This document shows positions 25,433 to 34,851 of a stretch of DNA of 64,000 nt, one piece after another; the stretch's first letter is position 1; each line of letters opens with the position of its first letter. The stretch covers positions 1 through 64,000 of the forward strand of contig SLNJ01000024.1 in the NCBI GenBank assembly GCA_007133065.1, written 5' to 3'. The DNA is from Opitutales bacterium. GTDB lineage: Bacteria; Verrucomicrobiota; Verrucomicrobiia; Opitutales; Oceanipulchritudinaceae. Position numbers and translations under genes: made by a program. The notes beneath the pieces were generated by a model. That model was not told the origin of the DNA. It did no database searches and saw nothing but the letters and a program-made list of their open reading frames with translations.

Positions 25433-27559
25433 CTACCGTTCCATCGCAGCCTCGGGCGCCGGGATGTGTTGGAACGTTGCCGTTCCGTCGGGGGCGAAAC
25501 GAATGCGATCTTCGCTCCGGTCGGACCAGCGCAGGCGAACCCGGTCTCCGCCGTCCGGGGTTGCTTCCCGGGTGAAGTCGATGGGGCCTTGGTCGGACCG
25601 GTCGACCGGGAGGAGCAACCACAGGAAGCGTTCGGGACGCCGGCTCTCGGTCTCGAGCCGCGCGGTGTAGGCGGGTTCCCGGATATTGAAGTCAGCGGAG
25701 TACCATCCCATGGGATGTGGCTTCTCACGTCCCCGAATGAGCTCTGCGTTCCATCGCGACGGCTCGAGCGGCACGATACGGAGGCGGGGATGTCCGTTGG
25801 CATGTGCGAGCAGACCGCGCTCATCATGCGTCACGCGGACCTTCGGATGGAAATTCCAGAGAACCGTGATCGAGGCCGGCCCGAAGTGGCGGACATAGTC
25901 GGAGACGAGCCAGAATTCACCTCTCCGGTACAGGACCCCGCGCCGGTAATGGACCGGTCCCGAGCCCGTTGCGGGATCGCTCGGAAACCGTGCATCCGCT
26001 GAGAAATAGTCGTGTGATTCGTTGACCTCCGCGATTACAGGGAGCGGGCGTTCCCGTGCTTCAAGCGGGGGGGGCTCGGGCGCCCGGCCGTTGTGGAAAA
26101 GCAGATTGTGACTCTCGGGGCCGGTGAAATACGTTCGCCACGGACCGGGCTGGTAGGTGTAGCGTCCGGAGTCGGTGAGAAGGTCCTGCCCACCCAGGGT
26201 GATGCTGAGGTGCAACCGGTCGTCGTGTTGATGACCGGTTCCGTGGGGACCGATGTCAAAGAATGCCCACTGCGCCGATGCACTCCACCCGTCACGCATG
26301 ACGGCATGTCCCGCCCATGGGAAGTAACGCGTCGGCGGATCGGCCGGGAGAATGCCTGCATTCCCGTTCAGCGCGATGTAAACCCAATCCTCGCGGTCGT
26401 AGAACCGCTTGACCGCCTTTACGAACCCACGGTTGTACTCCAGGTCGGAGGCGCTGTTCAGCGGACCTGTTCCGTCTGGACGCATCACGTATGCGGAGTA
26501 GTTCCACATCTGTTCGACACGCGCGCGCAGTCCCTCCGAGACCGGAACGTTGTTGTGGGCGAGGATATCGAGAAAACGCTGGGCGTTGACCGCCACGACG
26601 CGCTGGTAGTGGTTTGTCAGTTCCTTGTAGGCACCGTCCGGGTACGTCTGATCAAATATTTCCTTCTCGGTTCGCCGGATGGCGTAGTCGAGCCACGCTT
26701 CCGACTTCCGGAACTCGGGCCACACGACCGCGACCACCGCGAGGGCCGCCTTTTCCGTGAGCAGATGATTTCCTCCCCAGAACGATGCGTAATGGCGCAA
26801 GGCATCCCCGTGGTCCGCGATGCTGGCCAGCATGAGGAGGCGGGTCTCCGGAGAAAATCGCGGTTCGTCGCGCAGTGTCTCCCAGACATAGGGCCAGGAG
26901 TCGAGCATGCGTCGTGCCGCCTCGAGCGCGCGCCATGGTTCCGAGAAGGTGAGCCGACCCGGGTAGGGGTTCGACACAATCCAATCCCGCAGATGCGCGT
27001 CAATGGCGTCGACGAACTCGATGCGACCGGTCTCGCGGTACGCGTCGAGCAGTTCGCGGAAGTAGCGATGCCGGTTCAGGAGCCATGCCCACTCCTTGTC
27101 GTCGCGGGGACCGCGGTGTCGCCAGTCGAGCCCCCGTTTCGCGGTACGGGGTTGGCGTGCGGTGACCCCCTGGATCGTGAACGTGTCCTCCAGTACCGCT
27201 TCGGCACGGGAGATCGCGATCGCGATCGGCGGGCTGTCCTGCGGGTCGAGCGAGGATTCGAGGCTGGGCGGATTGCGATCGCGGTAGTGTTTTAAGAGCA
27301 ATGCGCCGGCGCGATCCCACTTCTTATCCTCCACCGCCTCATGGATGTCCGCCCATCCCGGACGGTTCAGGTCGAGTTGCGCGAAGAGCCGGGCGATGCG
27401 GGCCTCTTCGCGCTCGATGAATCCGGGCTCGAACGCGATGGTGTCGGCGGCATGGGACGGCTGAGTCCCAAGGAGCAGGCAGGCCATCAGGCAGAAGGCG
27501 AGAAACGTGCCCCGGACCGATCCTGGTTTTCTTGCGGGCCGTAATCCTCGCGCCGGCAT
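25433..27559 (-). CDS. Secreted heparinase II/III-type polysaccharide lyase
   Basis: A 708-residue protein starting at ATG 27557-27559. It has a basic N-region, a hydrophobic core (FLAFCLMACLLLG) and an AHA-like cleavage site before ADT, so it is exported. An alpha-helical toroid domain follows, including FSEPWRALEAARRM, FWGGNHLLTEKAAL and PDGAYKELTNHYQRVV. The C-terminal beta-sandwich contains GTGHQHDDRLHLSI with the paired histidines and aspartates, and the GGQDLLTDSGRYTY segment seen in heparinase II/III and alginate lyases. It is larger than, and only distantly similar to, the intracellular lyase at 18023-19888. The two could act in series on one polymer, outside and inside the cell. Confidence 0.88.
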   Translation of the reverse strand: MPARGLRPARKPGSVRGTFLAFCLMACLLLGTQPSHAADTIAFEPGFIEREEARIARLFAQLDLNRPGWADIHEAVEDKKWDRAGALLLKHYRDRNPPSLESSLDPQDSPPIAIAISRAEAVLEDTFTIQGVTARQPRTAKRGLDWRHRGPRDDKEWAWLLNRHRYFRELLDAYRETGRIEFVDAIDAHLRDWIVSNPYPGRLTFSEPWRALEAARRMLDSWPYVWETLRDEPRFSPETRLLMLASIADHGDALRHYASFWGGNHLLTEKAALAVVAVVWPEFRKSEAWLDYAIRRTEKEIFDQTYPDGAYKELTNHYQRVVAVNAQRFLDILAHNNVPVSEGLRARVEQMWNYSAYVMRPDGTGPLNSASDLEYNRGFVKAVKRFYDREDWVYIALNGNAGILPADPPTRYFPWAGHAVMRDGWSASAQWAFFDIGPHGTGHQHDDRLHLSITLGGQDLLTDSGRYTYQPGPWRTYFTGPESHNLLFHNGRAPEPPPLEARERPLPVIAEVNESHDYFSADARFPSDPATGSGPVHYRRGVLYRRGEFWLVSDYVRHFGPASITVLWNFHPKVRVTHDERGLLAHANGHPRLRIVPLEPSRWNAELIRGREKPHPMGWYSADFNIREPAYTARLETESRRPERFLWLLLPVDRSDQGPIDFTREATPDGGDRVRLRWSDRSEDRIRFAPDGTATFQHIPAPEAAMER

Positions 27560-27708
27560 TCGAGCAGCGGGCTGGATCGATCCGGATCCAGGAGCATCGC
27601 ACCCGGGACCGATGCACACAGACTGAAACCTTCTTCCGCGTCGAAAAGAGGTCGATGACGGCAAGCACATTTGCGGGGAACTCTCTCAGATAGCGCCGCG
27701 AGAATCGA

Positions 27709-27960
27709 TCACTTTGCTGAATCGAGACGGTGGGAGAGGCGGCGTCCGAAGAACGAGCTGCAGAAGTATAACACCAGCGCGAGAATGATTCCAATTCCGG
27801 GACGGATTGCCTGGGATTCCAGAAAGTAGCCGAGATAGTTCGGGTCGAAGTCGCGCCACGTCAGCGCCAGGTTGGCGCACAATTGCCATGCACTCACAGT
27901 GAACACGGCGAGTGCCAGAATGCGGATAGCCAGGGTGGCTGCGGCGGTGTACGGATTCAT
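27709..27960 (-). CDS. Hypothetical small membrane protein (two helices)
   Basis: An 83-residue protein with two probable transmembrane helices at about 9-31 and 55-73, joined by an NLALTWRDFDPNYLGYF linker and ending in a basic GRRLSHRLDSAK tail. I do not recognise a family. It starts 17 bases after the stop of the DUF374 acyltransferase gene, so the pair is probably co-transcribed. A role in lipid or envelope biogenesis is only a contextual guess. Confidence 0.65.
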   Translation of the reverse strand: MNPYTAAATLAIRILALAVFTVSAWQLCANLALTWRDFDPNYLGYFLESQAIRPGIGIILALVLYFCSSFFGRRLSHRLDSAK

Positions 27961-27977
27961 CCTGAATTTCCGGGCGA

Positions 27978-28796
27978 TTATCGGGAAGCACTGCCGGATT
28001 GTAAATCCGAATCCACCGCGCGTTCAACCTGCGAAGGGGATGGAAACGGGTCGCGCGTGATCTCGAGGAATTGCTTCCGCATCCGGCCGGCGGCTTCTTC
28101 ATCGCTTTCATATCCCTGCTCGGAGTAGGGGAGGAGGGACCGGAACCGTACGTTGACTCGTGTGAACGGGAGCGGGATGAAGTGGCGGTCCCAGGTCTTG
28201 AGACGCCATGCGAAATGGGCATCGGCGCAGACGAGCAGGATCGGTGCATCGGTTTTGCGCGCGAGCATGGTTGCGCCGCGTTGCCATGAATACATCGGTC
28301 CGCTCGGTCCGTCCGGCGAGATTCCGAGACTCTGCCCCTCGCGATACTCGGCGAGCAATTGCCGGGTCGCCGCAATGGCGCGGCGGCTGCTCGAGCCGCG
28401 AACCGGCCGCATCCCCACCCATTCATAGAAGGCGGCCTCCCACGCCGCCATCCGGCTCGGACTGACCAGGCAGCTCACCCGCCGCGGATCATAGCACTGG
28501 CGCGTGATCTCAGGGATCAGGAGCGAGCGGTTGTGCCAGGTGATGACCACCATCGGCGCCCGTCGGGCCGCCTTCTCGAACTCCTGAATCTCAGTTTCCG
28601 AAACGTGGAGGCGCAGGCTCCGGCAGTACAGGCGTAACAATCCTCCGATGAGAAACAGCGCCAGCCGCCGCCAGCCGCGGAGTTGGAAGATTGTGCCCCG
28701 GTGAAAGGCGCGTTCGGTTCGGCTGCGCTCGGTCCCGGTCCGGTTGGAAGATGTCGGCACGAGTTCCCATTGTCTGACGATTCGCGGAAAAAGCAA
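27978..28796 (-). CDS. Lysophospholipid acyltransferase family protein (DUF374)
   Basis: A 272-residue acyltransferase of the LPLAT superfamily. The catalytic block is ITWHNRS with H88, replacing the usual HxxxxD by the DUF374 pattern. VSPSRMAAWEAAFYEWVG, GSSSRRAIAATRQLL and ISPDGPSGP (159-167) are standard for the family, which often acts on lipid A-like molecules. The start is a TTG at 28794-28796, supported by a perfect AGGAGG six bases upstream (28803-28808). A later in-frame GTG at 28760 has no comparable signal. The gene starts 30 bases after carB ends on the same strand. Confidence 0.85.
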   Translation of the reverse strand: MLFPRIVRQWELVPTSSNRTGTERSRTERAFHRGTIFQLRGWRRLALFLIGGLLRLYCRSLRLHVSETEIQEFEKAARRAPMVVITWHNRSLLIPEITRQCYDPRRVSCLVSPSRMAAWEAAFYEWVGMRPVRGSSSRRAIAATRQLLAEYREGQSLGISPDGPSGPMYSWQRGATMLARKTDAPILLVCADAHFAWRLKTWDRHFIPLPFTRVNVRFRSLLPYSEQGYESDEEAAGRMRKQFLEITRDPFPSPSQVERAVDSDLQSGSASR

Positions 28797-28802
28797 GTGC
28801 CC

Positions 28803-28808
28803 CCTCCT
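28803..28808 (-). promoter_or_regulatory. Perfect Shine-Dalgarno AGGAGG deciding a TTG start
   Basis: The minus-strand sequence AGGAGG lies six bases before the TTG codon at 28794-28796 of the acyltransferase gene. Since many genes in this window have weak ribosome sites, this one fixes the start codon convincingly. Confidence 0.7.
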
Positions 28809-28826
28809 GACTGGTGCGACCTCGAA

Positions 28827-31800
28827 TTACGGCTTTCGTCTGTGGATGATTTTGGCGAACTCCTGTAGTGATTTGACGGCGAGCGGGTATTTATCAAGGG
28901 ATTGGAGAGCGAGGACGGCGGCCTTTGCACCGGAGAGGGTGGTCATAATGCTGACGCCGTGTTTCACGCCGGTACTGCGGATCACGTTTTCATTCTGGCG
29001 CGGGATCATGCCGTGGGGCGTATTGATGATCATCGCGATTTCGCCGTTCTTGATCAGGTCAACGATATTGGGGCGACCCTCGTTGATCTTGTGGACCTGG
29101 GTGACCTCGATATCATTCTCCCGCAGGCAGGCGGCGGTTCCGCTGGTGGAGAAGACGTGAAAGCCGAGTTTTATAAGGCGCTTGGCGAGATCGACGGCGT
29201 ACGGTTTGTCGATGTCCTTGACCGACAGGAAGACATTGCCACTGCGGGGGAGCGCGGGTCCCGCCGCCATCTGGGTCTTCGCGAATGCGATCCCCAGGTC
29301 CTCGTCGAGGCCCATTACCTCGCCGGTCGAGCGCATCTCCGGGGAGAGCACGATCGGTGCTCCGGGGAAGCGAACGAATGGGAAGACCGACTCCTTCACG
29401 GTCCAATAGTGCGGGACGATCTCCTCGGTGAACCCGAGTTCGTCGAGCGTGGCTCCGGCCATGCACCGGGCCGCGAGTTTCGCCAACGGCACGCCGATGG
29501 CCTTGCTCACGAATGGAACGGTCCGGGATGCGCGCGGGTTGACCTCGAGGACGTACAGGTCGGAGTCCTTCAAGGCGAACTGCACGTTCATCAGACCACA
29601 CACCTTCAACTCCTTGGCGAGCGCCTGGGTGGCATCGCGGATCTGATCGATCATGAAACGGCCGACTGTGTGCGGGGGGAGCACCATGGCCGCGTCGCCG
29701 GAGTGAACGCCGGCGAACTCGATGTGTTCGAGCATGCCGCCGATGACCGTGGTGGTTCCATCGCTGATGGCGTCGACGTCAACCTCGATGGCATCTTCCA
29801 GAAACTGGTCCAGGAGAACCGGTTTCCCGGGTGCGGCGTCGAACACCTCGCGGAGCACGCGTTCCATTTCTTCGCGATCGTAAACAATAAACATCCCCCG
29901 CCCGCCAAGCACGAATGAAGGGCGCAAGAGTATGGGAAATCCGATACGTTCGGCCTCCTTGAATGCTTCATCGGCGCTCATGGCGATACCGTTGACGGGC
30001 TGGCGCAGGCCCGCGTTGTCGAGAATGGCTTTGAAGAGCTTGCGATCCTCGGCCGCGTCGATGTTGTCCGGATCGGTTCCAATGATCTGGACCCCGTTCT
30101 GCTTCAACTCGGTTGCCAGGTTCAGCGGGGTTTGCCCGCCGTACTGAACGATCGCCCCGGTACACCCTTCCTGACGATAGACTTCGAGCACATCTTCGAG
30201 CGTGAGCGGTTCGAAATAGAGTCGATCCGAAGTGTCGTAGTCGGTTGAGACCGTCTCCGGGTTCGAGTTGACCATGACGGTTTCAATATCCGCATCCCGC
30301 AAGGCGAACGAGGCGTGCACGCAGCAGTAGTCGAACTCGATTCCCTGGCCGATACGGTTCGGCCCACCACCAAGGATCATGACTTTCCTGCGATCGGAAG
30401 GCAGTATCTCGCTTTCGTCCCCGTAGGAGGAGTAGTAATAGGGCGTGTACGCCTCGAACTCGGCGGCGCAGGTATCGACGAGTCGATAGACCGTGTTGAG
30501 CCCATGCTGTTCGCGACGTTCGCGTACGACCGGTTGTGCGAGCCCTGTGATATTTGCAATCTGTTGATCGGAGTACCCCGCCTCCTTGGCGACCCTGAGG
30601 AGCGTGGCGTCGAGCTCCGCGCCCGCGGACTCCATCTGCTGTTCGATCTCCACGAGTTCCTTGAGTTGATACAGAAACCAGGCATCGATATGCGATAGCT
30701 CGTGGATATCCTCCAGGCTCATTCCCGCACGCAGGGCGTAGCGGAAGTAGAAGATCCGGTTGCAGGTCGGGCGCGCAAGGTATGACTTGATCCTCTCCGT
30801 GTCGGTGACCTCGTCGCCGCCGAATTTACCTCCTCCACCGAACCCAAGGGAGCCGATCTCCAGTGAGCGAAGGGCCTTCTGGAGCGACTCCTTGAAGGTG
30901 CGTCCGATCGCCATGGCTTCCCCGACGGACTTCATAGAGGAGGTCAGCGTATCATCGGCATCGGGAAACTTCTCGAAGGTAAAACGGGGAATCTTTGTAA
31001 CGACGTAGTCAATCGTCGGTTCGAAACTGGCCGGGGTCTCCCTGGTGATATCGTTCTGAATCTCGTCGAGACTGTAGCCGACGGCGAGTTTGGCGGCCAT
31101 CTTTGCGATCGGGAACCCCGTCGCTTTAGAGGCGAGGGCGGAGCTTCGCGAGACGCGCGGGTTCATCTCGATCACCACCATGCGCCCGCTGTGCGGATCG
31201 ATCGAGAACTGGATGTTGCTTCCGCCCGTCTCAACCCCGATTTCGCGGATGACCGCGAAGGAGGCGTCGCGCATGAGCTGGTACTCCTTGTCGGTGAGAG
31301 TCATGGCTGGCGCGATCGTGATCGAATCGCCGGTGTGCACCCCCATCGCGTCGAAATTCTCAATCGCGCAAATGACAACGCACTGGTCCTTGTGATCGCG
31401 CATGACCTCCATTTCGAATTCCTTCCATCCGAAGAGGTACTCCTCGATCATCACTTCATTTACCGGGGAGGCATCGAGTCCGCGCTGAATCAGATCCTCG
31501 AACTCCTCGCGGTTGAATGCGACCCCGCCGCCTGTGCCGCCGAGGGTGAAACTGGGGCGGCTGATGATCGGGAAGCGCCCGATTTCGTCGATCACACGGC
31601 GCGCCTCGTCGATGGAGTTGGCGAGGCGGCTCTGTGGGACATCGAGGCCAATCTTTTGCATCGCCTCCTTGAACAGCTCGCGGTCCTCTCCCTTTTGAAT
31701 GGCTTCGTAATTGGCTCCGATCACTTCGACGCCGTGCTTTTCGAGGATCCCGGTCTCGTGCAGTTTGCAGGTGAGATTGAGGGCCGTCTGCCCGCCCAGG

Positions 31801-32066
31801 GTGGGCAGCAGGGCGTCAGGTCTTTCCTTTTCGAGGATCAGATCGATTACCTCGGGGGTGAGCGGCTCGATATACGTGACATCCGAGAAATCCGGATCTG
31901 TCATGATCGTGGCCGGATTGCTGTTCACAAGGATTACTTTGTACCCCTCTTCGCGCAGGGCCTTGCAGGCTTGGGTGCCGCTGTAGTCGAACTCGCAGGC
32001 CTGCCCGATAATAATGGGGCCGGAGCCGATGATGAGGATGGAATGGATATCGGTTCGTTTCGGCAT
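28827..32066 (-). CDS. carB: Carbamoyl-phosphate synthase large subunit
   Basis: A 1079-residue full-length CarB that makes carbamoyl phosphate for pyrimidines and arginine from bicarbonate, glutamine-derived ammonia and two ATP. The N-terminal synthetase half starts with [18 protein letters not shown]. The homologous second half starts with [19 protein letters not shown], and each half contains an ATP-grasp domain ([37 protein letters not shown]). The C-terminal MGS-like domain is the usual site of allosteric control. carA is not in the window. Divergent from pyrF, so two pyrimidine genes share a 185-base upstream region. The acyltransferase gene follows closely downstream. Confidence 0.98.
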   Translation of the reverse strand: MPKRTDIHSILIIGSGPIIIGQACEFDYSGTQACKALREEGYKVILVNSNPATIMTDPDFSDVTYIEPLTPEVIDLILEKERPDALLPTLGGQTALNLTCKLHETGILEKHGVEVIGANYEAIQKGEDRELFKEAMQKIGLDVPQSRLANSIDEARRVIDEIGRFPIISRPSFTLGGTGGGVAFNREEFEDLIQRGLDASPVNEVMIEEYLFGWKEFEMEVMRDHKDQCVVICAIENFDAMGVHTGDSITIAPAMTLTDKEYQLMRDASFAVIREIGVETGGSNIQFSIDPHSGRMVVIEMNPRVSRSSALASKATGFPIAKMAAKLAVGYSLDEIQNDITRETPASFEPTIDYVVTKIPRFTFEKFPDADDTLTSSMKSVGEAMAIGRTFKESLQKALRSLEIGSLGFGGGGKFGGDEVTDTERIKSYLARPTCNRIFYFRYALRAGMSLEDIHELSHIDAWFLYQLKELVEIEQQMESAGAELDATLLRVAKEAGYSDQQIANITGLAQPVVRERREQHGLNTVYRLVDTCAAEFEAYTPYYYSSYGDESEILPSDRRKVMILGGGPNRIGQGIEFDYCCVHASFALRDADIETVMVNSNPETVSTDYDTSDRLYFEPLTLEDVLEVYRQEGCTGAIVQYGGQTPLNLATELKQNGVQIIGTDPDNIDAAEDRKLFKAILDNAGLRQPVNGIAMSADEAFKEAERIGFPILLRPSFVLGGRGMFIVYDREEMERVLREVFDAAPGKPVLLDQFLEDAIEVDVDAISDGTTTVIGGMLEHIEFAGVHSGDAAMVLPPHTVGRFMIDQIRDATQALAKELKVCGLMNVQFALKDSDLYVLEVNPRASRTVPFVSKAIGVPLAKLAARCMAGATLDELGFTEEIVPHYWTVKESVFPFVRFPGAPIVLSPEMRSTGEVMGLDEDLGIAFAKTQMAAGPALPRSGNVFLSVKDIDKPYAVDLAKRLIKLGFHVFSTSGTAACLRENDIEVTQVHKINEGRPNIVDLIKNGEIAMIINTPHGMIPRQNENVIRSTGVKHGVSIMTTLSGAKAAVLALQSLDKYPLAVKSLQEFAKIIHRRKP

Positions 32067-32251
32067 TGTGGTGTCGGGTTGGCTCGAGAGTTCGGCTCTG
32101 GGCGGCGGGTAATAAAGCGCGCCGGGCGCGGCGGGGGCAAGCGAAAATCCGGCGTCCCACGGAGGAAAATAATGCAGGCCGTGGAAGCGCCTCGCTCCGG
32201 ATTGTCAGGATGGTGTTGCCAAACGGCGTTTCGCCTGTCTCGTTGGGAAGG

Positions 32252-33118
32252 ATGGAGGGTATGCTGGATCGATTGCGGCTGTCCTGGGGGCGGGAGGGGA
32301 AGATGCTGTGCGTGGGTCTGGATCCGGACACGGAGCGGCTGCCCGGTTGCGTGAAAGGGGAGGAGCGACCGCTCTTTGCGTTTTCCCGCGCGATCGTCGA
32401 TGCGACCGCGGACCTGGTCTGCGCGTTCAAACCGCAGGCCGCATACTTCCACGCGGCCGCGGCGGAGAGTGAGTTGGCGGAGACAATCGCCTACATTAAA
32501 GAGCGGTACCCGCACCTGGTGGTGATTCTCGACGCAAAACGCGGTGACATTGGCGCGACGGCCCGGCAGTACGCGCTGGAGGCTTTTGTGCGGTACGGGG
32601 CCGACGCGGTCACAGTGAACCCGTACATGGGGGGAGACACGGTTGAGCCGTTCGCGCAGTACCGCGATCGGGGTGTGTTTCTCATATGCCGGACCTCAAA
32701 CCCGAGTTCGGGCGACTTGCAGGAGCTGGCGACCGGGGAAGCGGGGCGTCCGCTCTTCGAGGAGGTGGCGCGTCTCGCCACGGGGCGGTGGAATGCCAAT
32801 CGCAATATCGGACTGGTGGTCGGCGCTCCGTATCCGTCGGATCTCGGTCGGGTTCGAAGGCTGGCTCCCGAAGCTCCGATCCTTGTCCCGGGGATCGGAG
32901 CGCAGGGAGGGGATTTGAACGCGGTTTTGCGCGAGGGGTGCGACGTCGCCGGAGCAGGCTTGCTGATCAACGTATCGCGTGATATTATTTTTGCCGGTGA
33001 CGGGCCGGATTTTGCGGACAGAGCCCGCGTGGCGGCGGAGGAATACGCGGCTGCGATTCGAAAGGCGGTCGAGGCCGGGGGGCGTGACAATGAAATGGGA
33101 TCGGAGAGCCGTTCATAG
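32252..33118 (+). CDS. pyrF: Orotidine 5'-phosphate decarboxylase, type 2
   Basis: A 288-residue OMP decarboxylase of the longer, type 2 subfamily (COG0284 branch), which makes UMP. The catalytic Lys/Asp array is in LDAKRGDIGATARQYA. KPQAAYFHAA, TVNPYMGGDTVEPF and LVPGIGAQGGD complete the fold. The start is uncertain: ATG 32252 and ATG 32261 are both closely preceded by GGAAGG or GGAGGG; ATG 32210 is also in frame. A strong GGAGG followed by an out-of-frame ATG lies at 32161-32174. purU follows after three bases, so the two are one operon. Confidence 0.94.
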   Translation: MEGMLDRLRLSWGREGKMLCVGLDPDTERLPGCVKGEERPLFAFSRAIVDATADLVCAFKPQAAYFHAAAAESELAETIAYIKERYPHLVVILDAKRGDIGATARQYALEAFVRYGADAVTVNPYMGGDTVEPFAQYRDRGVFLICRTSNPSSGDLQELATGEAGRPLFEEVARLATGRWNANRNIGLVVGAPYPSDLGRVRRLAPEAPILVPGIGAQGGDLNAVLREGCDVAGAGLLINVSRDIIFAGDGPDFADRARVAAEEYAAAIRKAVEAGGRDNEMGSESRS

Positions 33119-33121
33119 CGG

Positions 33122-33985
33122 ATGATGGCGCAGGCACAACCGCGGATCGTTGCACTCCTGCACGGGGAGGATCAACCGGGGATTGTGTGGAAGGTCTCCG
33201 GTTGGATTTACCAGCGGGGCGGGAACATCATCCATGCCGATCAGCACCGGGATGGGGCTTCGAACATTTTCTTTCAGCGCCTGGAATGGGATCCGCTGGG
33301 CAGGGATCCGTTGGAGGAGATGGAGCGGTTCCGCGTGTTTGCGGAAGTGGAGCTCGAGATGCGGGTCCGGACGTGTCTCTCAACGTATCGTGCCAAGCTC
33401 GGGGTTCTGGTTTCGAAGGTGCCGCATTGCTTTCATGATCTGATCATCCGGGGCCTTACCGGGGAATTGCCCGGGGACATTGTCTGCGTCATCTCCAATC
33501 ATACGGCGTTGCGGAGCGAGGCCCAGCGCTACGGACTTCCCTTCTACCACGTGCCGGTCACGGATTCCAATCGGGACCAGGCGGAGGCAGAGCAGGTTCG
33601 CCTGCTCAAGGCGCACGATGTGAAACTCGTGGTTCTGGCGCGATACATGCAGGTCCTCAGCGGAGGGATGTTGGACGAACTGGATGTACCCGTCATTAAC
33701 ATCCATCACAGCTTTCTGCCGGCCTTCAGCGGGGCGCGTCCCTATCACCAGGCGCATCGGCGCGGTGTGAAGATCATCGGTGCGACGGCGCACTATGCGA
33801 CCGCCGAGCTGGACGCCGGGCCGATCATCCAACAGGAGGTTGCACGGGTCAGCCATCGTCACAGCGTCGAGGAGCTGATTCGCAAGGGGAGAGATCTGGA
33901 GAAAACGGTGCTCGCCCAGGCGGTACGTTGGCATCTCGAGCACCGCGCCCTCGCGTACGGCAACAAGACGGTGGTGTTCGATTGA
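33122..33985 (+). CDS. purU: Formyltetrahydrofolate deformylase
   Basis: A 287-residue PurU that hydrolyses 10-formyltetrahydrofolate to formate and tetrahydrofolate, balancing one-carbon pools and supplying formate to PurT-type purine synthesis. An N-terminal ACT domain (RIVALLHGEDQPGIVWKVSGW) precedes the formyltransferase domain. The catalytic Asn, His and Asp are N193 and H195 in INIHHSFLPAF, and D231 in TAELDAGPI. The GARPYHQAHRRGVKIIGAT segment is PurU-specific. It begins three bases after pyrF. Confidence 0.95.
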   Translation: MMAQAQPRIVALLHGEDQPGIVWKVSGWIYQRGGNIIHADQHRDGASNIFFQRLEWDPLGRDPLEEMERFRVFAEVELEMRVRTCLSTYRAKLGVLVSKVPHCFHDLIIRGLTGELPGDIVCVISNHTALRSEAQRYGLPFYHVPVTDSNRDQAEAEQVRLLKAHDVKLVVLARYMQVLSGGMLDELDVPVINIHHSFLPAFSGARPYHQAHRRGVKIIGATAHYATAELDAGPIIQQEVARVSHRHSVEELIRKGRDLEKTVLAQAVRWHLEHRALAYGNKTVVFD

Positions 33986-34097
33986 TCTCGTGCGCCGGCG
34001 AAACGGCGTTTCACGCGCCCGCACGGAATTAACCGCATTGGGTTGACTCAGCTGCATTACTTTGCCAATGAGGGCTCTTTTCCCGCAATCGCAGAAT

Positions 34098-34805
34098 ATG
34101 AGCAATCAGCCTGAACAATCCCAGCCCCCGAAACCGGACAAGCGTCTCTTCGCCAAGCGCAGTGAGCGGGAGGAGCTCCCCCCGGACGCCGACCTCGAGG
34201 ATCGTTTCAATGACTTTTGGAAGCGCAATGGGCCGGCCATTTTCCTGGCGATCGCCGTGATTGCGATTGTTGTGACAGGGTATCAGACGATCGAGTATTT
34301 CGGGGAGCGCCGAGAGGCGGCGGTGCGCAGCGAGTTCGGCGAGGTAATGGGCGATCCGGCAGCGCTCGTGAGTTTCGCCCAGGAGCACGAGGGCCGATCG
34401 ATTGGCGGTATGGCTTACCTGATGTTGGCGAACGACGAATACGCGCAGGCACGATATCGCGCAGCCGCGGACCACTATCATAAGGCGGCGGAGGCGTTGG
34501 TTGAGACCCCCATCGTGGGGCGGGCTCGACTCGGTGCAGCGATGTCCCTGATGAAGCTCGGTCAATTCGCCGAGGGCGAGGCGATCCTGCAGGACCTCGC
34601 CGGCAACCAGGCGATACCGGGGGTGGTCCGAGCCGAAGCGGCTTACAACCTCGGCGTGGCGTATTGGGAACGGGAGAACTACGAGGCGTTGTCCGAACAG
34701 CTGGATTTCATCGAGGATATGGAAGAGAGCGGGTATTGGGGGTTCCGGGCGATGCAGCTGCGCGAGCGGATCCCACAGCTGCGCGAATTCGCATCCGGGG
34801 CGTAG
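34098..34805 (+). CDS. Membrane-anchored TPR protein, YfgM-like
   Basis: A 235-residue protein with a charged cytoplasmic N-terminus (residues 1-45, rich in Pro, Glu, Lys and Arg), one transmembrane helix at about 46-63 (PAIFLAIAVIAIVVTGY) and a periplasmic tetratricopeptide-like domain (YRAAADHYHKAAEAL; GRARLGAAMSLMKLGQ; VRAEAAYNLGVAYWEREN). This topology matches YfgM/ancillary SecYEG proteins, which bind exported clients near the translocon; that role is inferred. The start ATG 34098 is preferred over an upstream in-frame codon because the longer N-terminus has no support. It ends 46 bases from the converging ExbB gene. Confidence 0.8.
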   Translation: MSNQPEQSQPPKPDKRLFAKRSEREELPPDADLEDRFNDFWKRNGPAIFLAIAVIAIVVTGYQTIEYFGERREAAVRSEFGEVMGDPAALVSFAQEHEGRSIGGMAYLMLANDEYAQARYRAAADHYHKAAEALVETPIVGRARLGAAMSLMKLGQFAEGEAILQDLAGNQAIPGVVRAEAAYNLGVAYWERENYEALSEQLDFIEDMEESGYWGFRAMQLRERIPQLREFASGA

Positions 34806-34826
34806 CGGGGATCGGGGCGACCCCGC
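34805..34826. terminator. GC-rich hairpin between converging genes
   Basis: GCGGGG (34805-34810) pairs with CCCCGC (34821-34826) across a 10-base loop, in the 46-base gap between the YfgM-like and ExbB genes. It has no T-run, so termination is uncertain. Confidence 0.25.
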
Positions 34827-34851
34827 CTGGCGGCCGCGCCACCCCCGCAAC

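Noticed and set aside
24019-25827. Long open frame antisense to the MurA-like and glycosyltransferase genes
   Set aside because: Its residues lack any family similarity and it runs opposite to two genes with strong motifs; GC-rich DNA commonly leaves antisense frames open.
31191-32354. Plus-strand open frame antisense to carB, reaching into pyrF
   Set aside because: carB is certain and the antisense translation has no domain; only its ATG at 32172 with a good ribosome site was kept as a finding.
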